In this document: in pieces, positions 16,877 to 24,040 of the stretch
Position numbering within the stretch: the stretch's first letter is position 1
Layout: each line of letters starts with the position of its first letter
DNA from: an uncultured Flavobacterium sp.
GTDB taxonomy: Bacteria; Bacteroidota; Bacteroidia; Flavobacteriales; Flavobacteriaceae
Direction: 5' to 3'
DNA length: 64,000 bases
Assembly (NCBI RefSeq): GCF_946479975.1
Contig: NZ_CAMLIX010000001.1
Span: 1 to 64,000 of the forward strand
Notes under the pieces: model-generated
Told to the model about the DNA's origin: nothing
Database searches by the model: none
Seen by the model: the letters and a program-made list of their open reading frames with translations, nothing else
Position numbers and translations under genes: made by a program

Positions 16877-18014
16877 ATGCTTTGGTAAATTGCGCGACAG
16901 TTTCACGCAAATTTTTAATTAAAAAAAGTTGATCAGAACAATAAACAGAAGGGTTATCAAAACCATTTTCATTACTCCATCGATTCAGAATCATTCCACC
17001 GCCACAAATATGAAGTTCAGGACAGCTTAAGCATTTTGAATTAGTTGGTCTTTGCATTTTACGATAAGTATCAAACTCATCCGATTTTAAAAAGTTACCT
17101 AATTTAATCTGTTTAATATTAAAACTATCCTGAAACTTGTCAGCACCATTAAAGGTGCTTTTTAAGGTATCGTTTTTCATGATTGTACCATCTGTATCAA
17201 TAATGACAATGGCAAAATCAGTAATACCCAAGCCTTCCTTTGTAACGACTCCTCCAAGCAATACTTTTAGCATATCATCCAAAACTCGTATCTGAATAGG
17301 ATTTGAATCAGCTAAATAAGTTTGAAGCAATTCCACCATCCATTCACCATATTCAGTTGAATTTTGGGATAATTTATTAAGAGGTAACTTAGAATGATTA
17401 CCATCTTTATACAGAAAATCAACACTTGGAGCTGATAGAGTTTTGAAAAAATCATAAACCTCTGATGCACTCGAAAGTGGGTCAATAACAGCTAATAATC
17501 CGGCATTTAGAAATTGAGAATTAGGGTGGTTTACCAATATGTCAAAACCCTTTAAGACTTCATTAAATGTCCCGGCATCTTTATGATCGACTCTGTATTT
17601 ATTATGAACATGTTCCGGACCGTCAATGCTTACAGCAACACTTGCATTATATTGAGAACAAATGTCTAAAATTGCATTAGAAATTAAAATTCCATTGGTC
17701 TGTATGCTGATTGGATAATGTACGGGAAGAACTTTTCGCAAACTTCCTAGTAAATGCGATAGTTTTTTGGTTCCAAGTAAAAAAGGTTCTCCACCATGCA
17801 AAACAACACTGAAACACTTTTTTTGGTTTTCTACTAACTCTTTAAGTGATTCACATAGGGCATCAATTGTTTCATCAGACATGAATTTTGATAAATTTTT
17901 CCAATTATCATCACCCATATTATAAACATAGCAATAACTGCAATTAATATTGCATCTACTGGCTACTTTTACAAGAACAGTATCAAGACCTTCAATGGCA
18001 TTTTTATCTTCCAC
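16869..18014 (-). CDS. radical SAM/SPASM peptide-modifying enzyme (FxsB-like, cyclophane-forming type)
   Basis: 381 aa from GTG 18014; ATG 18068 would overlap the precursor by 65 bp. Radical SAM cluster C21-C25-C28 (CNINCSYCY), SAM-binding GGEP in VLHGGEPFLLG, strand IQTNGI, then VSIDGP. The C-terminal SPASM-type region carries CLSCPELHICGGG and a last cysteine in VYCSDQ. This layout fits the FxsB-like enzymes that join an aromatic side chain to the residue two positions on, forming three-residue cyclophanes. The GTG overlaps the last codons of the precursor (GTGGAAGATAA), which suggests coupled translation. The exact cross-link is an inference from the precursor triplets. Confidence 0.88.
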   Translation of the reverse strand: MEDKNAIEGLDTVLVKVASRCNINCSYCYVYNMGDDNWKNLSKFMSDETIDALCESLKELVENQKKCFSVVLHGGEPFLLGTKKLSHLLGSLRKVLPVHYPISIQTNGILISNAILDICSQYNASVAVSIDGPEHVHNKYRVDHKDAGTFNEVLKGFDILVNHPNSQFLNAGLLAVIDPLSSASEVYDFFKTLSAPSVDFLYKDGNHSKLPLNKLSQNSTEYGEWMVELLQTYLADSNPIQIRVLDDMLKVLLGGVVTKEGLGITDFAIVIIDTDGTIMKNDTLKSTFNGADKFQDSFNIKQIKLGNFLKSDEFDTYRKMQRPTNSKCLSCPELHICGGGMILNRWSNENGFDNPSVYCSDQLFLIKNLRETVAQFTKAYV

Positions 18015-18198
18015 GGTTGTGGCGGTTATGGGCACGATCGTAAGCAAACATGTTGTTTGCAGTGTCATTCTTTACTTCCTCCATTAACCTTTGTAAAACT
18101 GAGTTTGGCATTTGATGTGCGTCAACAATAATTTCTTCTGTTTGTGCCGCAACTTCAATTGCTACACCCTCTAAATCTGAATGATTAATATGTTCCAT
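18004..18198 (-). CDS. RiPP precursor peptide with three aromatic-X-Arg triplets
   Basis: 64 aa from ATG 18198 (a TTG seven codons upstream is possible). No signal peptide. An acidic leader (SDLEGVAIEVAAQTEEIIVD) with a helical stretch VLQRLMEEVKND is followed by a basic C-terminal core ending MFAYDRAHNRHNRGR. Counting from the ATG, the core contains Y53-D54-R55, H57-N58-R59 and H60-N61-R62: three consecutive aromatic-X-Arg units, the spacing expected for three-residue cyclophanes. First gene of the operon, followed immediately by the radical SAM gene. A GR tail may be trimmed. No dedicated protease or exporter gene is seen nearby. Confidence 0.82.
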   Translation of the reverse strand: MEHINHSDLEGVAIEVAAQTEEIIVDAHQMPNSVLQRLMEEVKNDTANNMFAYDRAHNRHNRGR

Positions 18199-18630
18199 GG
18201 TATCGATTTTATTAAGCAAAGATATATAAAAAAATAGCGCTAAAATAAATAAAAGATAAGGTGTTGTAGTTCAGTGTTTTGTATTCATTTCGGATTTAAA
18301 TTAAATAAGAATTTTTCGATATATTTATTTGCTTTTATATGTATAAATCCTTTGTATTTCAATTGTTTGACTTGTATTTTTTAATTTTAAAATTTATTTT
18401 TTTAAAATTAAAAATAGAAATAAAATAGACTATAAACTAAACATAAAAAAAAATGTAGAACCAACTTTCGATTATAGTGTATGGGAGTTATTAAAACTTT
18501 CGAAATTATAAATAAAAAACAGGTAGATATACCCTACTTATTTATACATTTAAAAACTAATTTGCCGCTTAATTGTGCAGTTATGGAAAATCATAAAATA
18601 AGAAAAGGGTAATTAAATACAAATATAATC
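18199..18630. other. AT-rich intergenic region upstream of the RiPP precursor
   Basis: 430 bp, over three quarters A+T by eye, between the divergent RiPP operon and the plus-strand modules. It presumably contains both promoters. No ORF longer than about 30 codons with convincing features, no tRNA and no repeat pair was recognised. Confidence 0.5.
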
Positions 18631-18816
18631 ATGAAAGCAATGTCAATATTAGGAATTATCTTTTCATCTATTTTCTTTCTCTGGTACTTATTATTTTTAT
18701 CCAGTGCTGGAATTAGTAAAGAAGAATTCTCTTTTGTAGGAATAATATTTAGCTTATGGAGTATAGCATTTTCAATAGTTGCCGTCGTAAATGCTTCAAA
18801 ACAAAATAGAACTTAA
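18631..18816 (+). CDS. small two-TM membrane protein, function unknown
   Basis: 61 aa with two hydrophobic segments (ILGIIFSSIFFLWYLLFLSS and FVGIIFSLWSIAFSIVAVV) joined by a short charged loop GISKEEF, and a basic tail ASKQNRT. Not recognised as a named family. It is 23 bp before a lipoprotein gene, so the two probably form a transcription unit. Could be a small accessory or immunity-type membrane protein; nothing in the sequence decides this. Confidence 0.55.
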   Translation: MKAMSILGIIFSSIFFLWYLLFLSSAGISKEEFSFVGIIFSLWSIAFSIVAVVNASKQNRT

Positions 18817-18839
18817 ATGTATAAACATTAAAAAAGACT

Positions 18840-19244
18840 ATGAAAAAAATATTACTTATTTTAGTTTATTTGTTGGTTACTTCATGTGTTACAAACTACT
18901 ATTTTGTAAATATCGAAGAAGATACACCAATTTTTAAAAACTCTAATGGTGGTGGCGAATCGATTACTACCATACCTAAAGGCTATGGAGCATACATTAC
19001 AAAGAGTGAAAAAAAACAGAAAAGGATTAAATGGAAAAATTATAAGGGTTGGGCAATAAATCCGATTTATAGTATACCAAACAATTCCAGTAGTTATTCT
19101 GGCAATACAAATAGACAAAGCACAAATTATTATAATTCCTCTACAAATAGTTCTTCTGGTAAAACAGTACATGTTAAAGGTTATACAAGAAAGGATGGGA
19201 CATATGTTAGACCCCATACTAGAAGCGCACCAAAAAGGAGATAA
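18840..19244 (+). CDS. lipoprotein with SH3-like domain and basic C-terminal tail
   Basis: 134 aa. A lipoprotein signal (ILLILVYLLVTSCVT, Cys at about 16) is followed by an SH3-like segment (TPIFKNSNGGGESITTIPKG ... KRIKWKNYKGWAI), a low-complexity Ser/Asn/Tyr linker (about 80-105) and the tail VHVKGYTRKDGTYVRPHTRS. That GYxRKDGTYVxxHxRS ending is common on small flavobacterial proteins. Probably anchored in the outer or inner membrane; function unknown. It follows a small membrane protein gene. Confidence 0.65.
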   Translation: MKKILLILVYLLVTSCVTNYYFVNIEEDTPIFKNSNGGGESITTIPKGYGAYITKSEKKQKRIKWKNYKGWAINPIYSIPNNSSSYSGNTNRQSTNYYNSSTNSSSGKTVHVKGYTRKDGTYVRPHTRSAPKRR

Positions 19245-19650
19245 CCCCGCTGTCCGAAGTGTTCCTGATGAAACGTTGTGTAAACGGGCTTATTACCAAT
19301 GTTACGATAAGAAACAAAAAGAAATCAAGAAACTTTTGATGCCATGCTCTATTGGAACAATTTTGAAGAGAGTATTTGTAATTGTGAGTCTATTGGTAAT
19401 TTTAAAAAGATCTTTTGTTTGTTATTACATTTATGTATGCCCTATTACAAAAACAAGTATAAATACCTATTGTTAAAATATTAATTTATCAATATACTTG
19501 CGATAAAAAGACTTGTAATTACGGTTTACCGTATCAATAAAAAGTTATAATTAACAATTTTTGCATGTCCATTATAACTTCAATTTTATTAGTTGTTTAA
19601 AGGAAAAAAATCAAAATTCTCTAAATAATATCAAACGCAAGAAAAAAAAC
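19245..19650. other. intergenic region, no gene supported
   Basis: About 400 bp. It begins, 4 bp after the lipoprotein stop, with a 16-nt stretch (19249-19264) that recurs with two changes at 26756-26771. ORFs here are short or overlap the lipoprotein gene out of frame. AAAAGTTATAATTAAC at 19538-19553 resembles the TTATAA-ended spacer elements described further downstream. Confidence 0.45.
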
Positions 19651-20619
19651 ATGGAAAACAGAAAGTTAGAGGTATACACTTTTATAGCTCATCCAAATAG
19701 AAAACCAGATGAAAGTCAAATATTAGAAGATGTCTATGGCAATGACTTATATGTTAAACTAAAAAATGAATTTGCCAACTTTGTAGACACTTTTCCGCCA
19801 ATGCTCATAGATGGCAAAACATCAAAAATTGAAAAGGTAGAAATTGAAGGGGAAACAAAAAGTATTTTTAAACATAATGATACTTCAAGGTACATTAATG
19901 GTAAGATAATGATTGGAGATGATGATGGCAAGGAGCAAGACGTTGTACAGAATAATAGAGATAAAACGGTGATGTATACAAAAAGAAAAGGTCAATCAGT
20001 TGAACGTCCTTATTATTTTATGATAATCATCCCTTTAGGTTTGAAATATGGCTTTATTGTTTTAGAAAGAGAAGGGAAGCATTCAGCGAAAGGTGTTTTT
20101 GAGAAACTTCTGAAAAATTTTATACATGGGAAATTATCTGGATTAAATTGCAAAGTAAGTAATTTTGTAGAATCAGAAATAATTACGGAATACTTACAGA
20201 ATGGGGATTACAATAGTATTACTCTTAGCCAAAAAATTGTTTCAAGTGATAGGGCTGAACAGTATTTAGGGACTTATATTGATGGCTCAAAATATAAAAT
20301 AGAATTAAAAATTATTCCTTTAGAAAATTCCTTAATTCCAGTTAATACAAAAAAGAAAATTTTAAAAAGTTTAGAGGAAAATAATAGTTTCTTCGAAGGT
20401 AATGAGTTTAAAAGAATAGGTTTCGATGATAATGCAAATGTAAAGGTGGTGGCAACAAAAGATGGTAATACTCGAACCATTGATTTAGAAGATACTTTTA
20501 AAATTAGGCCATACTACATTATTAATGTGGCTGATAATAGCAAAGGTTTTTCCGAATTTAAAGACATAAATAAAGAAGCAAAGAAATTAATTAAAGGCTT
20601 CGGCTTAAATATTTTATAA
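19651..20619 (+). CDS. soluble protein of a two-gene module, function unknown
   Basis: 322 aa from ATG 19651; a TTG-initiated reading from 19561 adds 30 Lys/Asn-rich residues that look non-coding. No signal peptide or membrane segment. Predicted mixed alpha/beta with a central hydrophobic strand pair (PYYFMIIIPLGLKYGFIVLE) and a C-terminal KEAKKLIKGFGLNIL. I do not recognise the family; no nuclease, NTPase or protease motif is visible. Its TAA stop shares its last base with the ATG of the next gene, which encodes a 4-TM protein. A soluble sensor plus membrane effector is a frequent plan in anti-phage defence (Kiwa is one example), but I could not match either protein to a known system. Confidence 0.6.
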   Translation: MENRKLEVYTFIAHPNRKPDESQILEDVYGNDLYVKLKNEFANFVDTFPPMLIDGKTSKIEKVEIEGETKSIFKHNDTSRYINGKIMIGDDDGKEQDVVQNNRDKTVMYTKRKGQSVERPYYFMIIIPLGLKYGFIVLEREGKHSAKGVFEKLLKNFIHGKLSGLNCKVSNFVESEIITEYLQNGDYNSITLSQKIVSSDRAEQYLGTYIDGSKYKIELKIIPLENSLIPVNTKKKILKSLEENNSFFEGNEFKRIGFDDNANVKVVATKDGNTRTIDLEDTFKIRPYYIINVADNSKGFSEFKDINKEAKKLIKGFGLNIL

Positions 20620-21242
20620 TGTATTCAAAGCTAAACATAAAAAGTATTATTAAAGGCCACAAAGACTCGTTGATGAACGAAGAAAATAATTCAAGCTACA
20701 AAAAAGAGTTTGTTTATCTTCCATTTTTCACTGCTTGTATTTTAGTTATAATCAGAATACCAGATAGTGATGTAAAAAATATTTTTAGTATTTGTTTATC
20801 AATTCTGATTGGTCTTTATCTAAATATTCTAGTTCTTCTTATTTCAAGTATTTCATCTGAAAATCTAAAAATATCCAATGTACAGAAAAAAATAAGGTTG
20901 CATCTACTTAAAGAGACTTTATACAACGTCTCTTTTTCAGTATATGTTTCTGTAAAAGCCCTAATTGCCTTGTTTATTTCAACAATATTTATTGTCACAA
21001 GTGAACCTTTAAATAATCTTTTATGTGTTTTTACGTATAGGGATTTAAATTATTTTATTCAATTTTTTTTCGGTTTTTTTCTTTATAAATATACGATTGA
21101 TATCTTCCTTATTTTATTTATGATTCTTAAAAGAATTACTGTTATTTACAGTAAGGAGATTTATATAGAAAATCTTAGATTAAACTCCTTAATCAATGAA
21201 GAAAATCAGACGCAAAATGAGATTGAAGATGAAAATAATTGA
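20619..21242 (+). CDS. four-TM membrane protein of a two-gene module, function unknown
   Basis: 207 aa. Four hydrophobic segments: FVYLPFFTACILVIIRI, IFSICLSILIGLYLNILVLL, VYVSVKALIALFISTIFIV and FIQFFFGFFLYKYTIDIFLI (with ILFMI continuing), plus cytosolic ends rich in Asn/Glu (INEENQTQNEIEDENN). Translationally coupled to the preceding soluble protein through a TAATG junction. No transporter or enzymatic motif. In the context of Septu and nuclease genes it could be a membrane-perturbing effector. Confidence 0.6.
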   Translation: MYSKLNIKSIIKGHKDSLMNEENNSSYKKEFVYLPFFTACILVIIRIPDSDVKNIFSICLSILIGLYLNILVLLISSISSENLKISNVQKKIRLHLLKETLYNVSFSVYVSVKALIALFISTIFIVTSEPLNNLLCVFTYRDLNYFIQFFFGFFLYKYTIDIFLILFMILKRITVIYSKEIYIENLRLNSLINEENQTQNEIEDENN

Positions 21243-21469
21243 CTTATAGTTTAGAAGTTATATCTCACAGCTAGCGCGAGCGTCTCGTTTGTGAAACGTA
21301 AGCTAAAATCAATAAAAGTTTCTAAATTAAGAAGATAGAACAACTCAAGTCACTGTTGATCATTTGTAAATATTTATTTATACATTCGTAATAAATATTA
21401 TATGTATTTGTCAGACGTAGCCACCCAATTCAAGGGGGATAAGCCGGATATTGTTAGACATAAATGCTA

Positions 21470-21479
21470 GTTATAAGCC
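21470..21479. repeat. GTTATAAGCC boundary motif before the DUF4145 gene
   Basis: GTTATAAGCC (21470-21479) lies 16 bp before the DUF4145 ATG. Its exact reverse complement GGCTTATAAC lies at 22269-22278, 5 bp after that gene's stop. The pair thus brackets one gene, and GTTATAA/TTATAAC are the outer boxes known from Vibrio-type integron attC sites. Confidence 0.45.
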
Positions 21480-21495
21480 ATTTTAAAACACCAAC

Positions 21496-22263
21496 ATGAA
21501 TAAAGACCTTTGGCATAAAAGAACATTTACTGACAATAACCCCATAGATTACGTTTGTCCAAAATGTACTATTGGAATACTTGCCGTAAAAACATTAGAT
21601 TCAAAACTTATGCCTGGTCAAGAGGAAATGATAAAGTATAGCTATCCTTATGGCATATCACATGTTTTTAGCGGAATATTAGAATGTAAAAATAAAAACT
21701 GCGGAGAAGTAGTTTCGGTTTCAGGTAGTGTCCTTAAAGATATTCAAGATGCTTATGAAGATTCAGACGGCCAATATGTTGAATTTCGTTATCATGATTA
21801 TAAGCCAAAGTTTTTTTATCCATATTTAGCAATAATTCCTATCGGAAAAAATGTTCCTAAAGAAGTCGAAGAACAATTAAAACTTTCATTTTCTCATTTC
21901 TTTAATGATTTGTCATCATGCGCAAACAGAATTAGAAACTCAATTGAGTTAATATTAGATGATTTAAAAGCGCCAAAAAAATATAGGCACAACAATAAAT
22001 TAAAAGACCTTAGAACATTACACGATAGAATACTGAACTATCAGAATAAATTAAAAAATAAGCGAATATCTAATTTATTGTTAGCAATCAAAATCATTGG
22101 GAATGAGGGTAGTCATATAGGAAAAGTTGCTTTGGAAGACATACTTGATGCATATGAATTTCTTGAATTAATTTTAGAATATGTTTATCACAAAAATCAA
22201 CAAAATATACACCAACGTGCTTTGGAAATAGTTCAAAAAAACAAACCCAGATCAAAAAGATAA
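21496..22263 (+). CDS. DUF4145 domain protein with N-terminal zinc ribbon
   Basis: 255 aa. The N-terminus has a zinc ribbon: VCPKCTIGIL (about 20-29) and LECKNKNCGEVV (about 76). The C-terminal half is the DUF4145 helical domain, with SSCANRIRNSIELILDDL and the conserved LLLAIKIIGNEGSHIGKV (GNEGSH matching the usual GNxAAH). DUF4145 occurs alone and fused to restriction or defence proteins, and its biochemical role is not established. It stands as a single gene bracketed by an inverted GTTATAAGCC pair. Confidence 0.78.
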   Translation: MNKDLWHKRTFTDNNPIDYVCPKCTIGILAVKTLDSKLMPGQEEMIKYSYPYGISHVFSGILECKNKNCGEVVSVSGSVLKDIQDAYEDSDGQYVEFRYHDYKPKFFYPYLAIIPIGKNVPKEVEEQLKLSFSHFFNDLSSCANRIRNSIELILDDLKAPKKYRHNNKLKDLRTLHDRILNYQNKLKNKRISNLLLAIKIIGNEGSHIGKVALEDILDAYEFLELILEYVYHKNQQNIHQRALEIVQKNKPRSKR

Positions 22264-22268
22264 AAAAC

Positions 22269-22450
22269 GGCTTATAACAGCTACAACGGATTTGGACAAT
22301 TGGCTTAATTGGAAGTTGGTTTTGTATTTGGGATGATTTGCTTCGCATGTTCGCTATCACATTTTATGATAAAAAACAATTGAGACTTAATAATAGACAT
22401 AATTTAATCCCAAATCCACTTTAGTATCAGAATGTTGCCGCCAATTATAA
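22269..22450. repeat. attC-like inverted-repeat element between single genes (copy 1)
   Basis: Starts TTATAAC (22272-22278) and ends ATTATAA (22444-22450). Inner arms pair: GGATTTGG (22288-22295) with CCAAATCC (22410-22417 region), and ATTTGGGAT (22326-22334) with ATCCCAAAT (22407-22415). The left half is homologous to the spacer at 23331-23394. Size, TTATAAC...GTTATAA-like ends and imperfect palindromy resemble integron attC or VCR sites, but no integrase gene is in the window. If real, it also argues that the next gene starts at 22456. Confidence 0.5.
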
Positions 22451-22455
22451 AAAAA

Positions 22456-23319
22456 ATGATAGACTTTGATTTTCACAAAGATTTAAAAAACGAAATTTCC
22501 GAAATTTTAAATGATTCCGGATTAAAGATTTCTTTAGATCAGAGTATTCATAAAATATTGAGTGATTTTTTTAATTTGAATTTAAAGATTTTAGAACCGA
22601 AGAAGAGAAATGTTTTTATAGTTCCTGATTTTGATGAGCAAATTAAGATGCACTACAAGAAATTAGAAATTCAAACAATAATTAAATTGGCTGAAGATGG
22701 AGGAAATTTGAATTGTTTCCAAACACATAAAATTATCCAATCCAAACAAATTGACCATTTAAGTAATGAATGGAATATTTTTCATTTTCACCTATCATTG
22801 GAGCCTGATAAGAAACCTAAATTTGTAAAAAGAGGCAACCTTTTATTATTTGCTTATGTTGATGAAAAGAGTATTATATTTCTTGGACTTGATAAACATA
22901 AAGATTCATTCAGCGATATAAAGTGGCTTGAAATTTTGGAAAAAAATTATCCTCACATTTTGAAAAAGTTTTTAGCACCAGACTTGCCATCAGTTGGACA
23001 AAATTTCACGACTGCGGACAGAGACAAAATGTGGAAAAGTGGTTTGTCATCTGGTTTTATGAATATTAATGGAAGAACATATTTGTCCCCAGGATTTGGG
23101 AAAGTCACAAGTGGTCATAATATTAGAGTTATTATGCGAAGTAATGATATTCTGAATTGGATTACTCATCTAGAAGATATCATAAAAAAAGATAATCATT
23201 TTTTTGATAATAAAGTTTTTAATTTGAAATTAAGGTTTGGTGAGAAAACAATCCAAATATATGAAAAGGAAAAAGGAAATGTTTTTTTTGAATTTCCGAG
23301 TTTTGAGATTAAAAAATAA
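22456..23319 (+). CDS. hypothetical soluble protein in a single-gene module
   Basis: 287 aa from ATG 22456; an in-frame ATG at 22432 lies inside the spacer element and is less likely. No signal peptide or membrane segment. N-terminal helical part (FHKDLKNEISEILNDSG), then alternating strands (NVFIVPDFDEQIKMHY, WNIFHFHLSLEPDKKP, NLLLFAYVDEKSIIFLGLD). The phrase IFHFHLSLEPDKKPKFVKRG with LLLFAYVDE resembles proteins with an H-x-H-L near the middle found in defence islands, but I cannot name a family. Single gene between two homologous spacers. Confidence 0.6.
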   Translation: MIDFDFHKDLKNEISEILNDSGLKISLDQSIHKILSDFFNLNLKILEPKKRNVFIVPDFDEQIKMHYKKLEIQTIIKLAEDGGNLNCFQTHKIIQSKQIDHLSNEWNIFHFHLSLEPDKKPKFVKRGNLLLFAYVDEKSIIFLGLDKHKDSFSDIKWLEILEKNYPHILKKFLAPDLPSVGQNFTTADRDKMWKSGLSSGFMNINGRTYLSPGFGKVTSGHNIRVIMRSNDILNWITHLEDIIKKDNHFFDNKVFNLKLRFGEKTIQIYEKEKGNVFFEFPSFEIKK

Positions 23320-23330
23320 CTTACTGCAAT

Positions 23331-23394
23331 AGCTACTAAACGGATGTGCCCAGTTTGCTTAATGGAAAGTTACTTTCGTATTTGGAATAATTTG
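23331..23394. repeat. second copy of the spacer element (left half)
   Basis: From CGGAT (23341) to TTTG (23394), 42 of 54 positions match 22287-22340 without gaps by hand count, and AGCTAC precedes both. The right half of copy 1 is not clearly present; the sequence to 23487 is otherwise featureless. Marks a second cassette-like junction, upstream of the GIY-YIG gene. Confidence 0.55.
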
Positions 23395-23487
23395 ATCAAT
23401 TAGATAACAGGTTTAATTGAGGAACAAACTTGATTTAGCTTTAAAACGTTAGAGTCATACCAAAATCATAAAAATCAATTCACCATT

Positions 23488-23970
23488 ATGAATATTAATT
23501 TACCAAGTGAAGAATTATTGGATGTACTTCATCTTGCGCAAGAGCAACTTTTACGAACTGAAAGAATTAAGTTTGAAAAAAATAAAATTTGGCGCGAAAG
23601 TAGAGTTCCAAGCTCCCCTGGAGTGTACGCACTTTTTGAAAAAAACAATAAGATATTGTATATCGGAGAAAGTGGTAATTTACGTGAACGAATGAATGAA
23701 ATAAATAGAACCGTCAATCATTCATTTAGAAAGCAATTGGGATATTCAAGATTTGGCGGTATAAAATCAACCAAAAAATTTGAATCGGACGTGGAATCAA
23801 AACTAGATTTATTCTTTGCGGAAGAATTATATGTTGCGTTTATAGAAGTTTATTTTGGAAGATTAGAAATTGAAGCCTTCTTAATTGCTAATCATAAAAC
23901 ATTTATAACTAATTCCCTGAGTAAGCGAAAATTAAAAACTGTAATGGAATATCTCGAGCAAGCAAGATAG
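23488..23970 (+). CDS. GIY-YIG nuclease family protein
   Basis: 160 aa. The GIY-YIG core is clear: PGVYALFEKNNKILYIGESG (about 43-62; GVY and YIG), LRERMNEINR with the catalytic-type arginine, and a later FFAEELYVAFIEVYFGRLEIEAFLI region with a glutamate (E in RLEIEAFLI) as metal ligand. An N-terminal helix of about 40 residues precedes the domain. Single-domain GIY-YIG proteins can be homing-type or defence nucleases; target unknown. It is 70 bp before the UvrD-like helicase gene and may be co-transcribed with it. Confidence 0.8.
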   Translation: MNINLPSEELLDVLHLAQEQLLRTERIKFEKNKIWRESRVPSSPGVYALFEKNNKILYIGESGNLRERMNEINRTVNHSFRKQLGYSRFGGIKSTKKFESDVESKLDLFFAEELYVAFIEVYFGRLEIEAFLIANHKTFITNSLSKRKLKTVMEYLEQAR

Positions 23971-24040
23971 CCTGGTTTTTATAAGGCAAGGGAAACAGTC
24001 GCATGAAATACAAAAATATCAATAAAAATAAACAGCAATT

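Noticed and set aside
19171..19476. 101-codon frame overlapping the lipoprotein end
   Set aside because: It overlaps a well-supported lipoprotein gene out of frame and has no protein-like pattern or recognised domain.
19651..21242. Assignment of the soluble/4-TM pair to the Kiwa system
   Set aside because: Sizes are similar to KwaB and KwaA, but the gene order is reversed and no DUF4868-like pattern could be recognised, so it is left unnamed.
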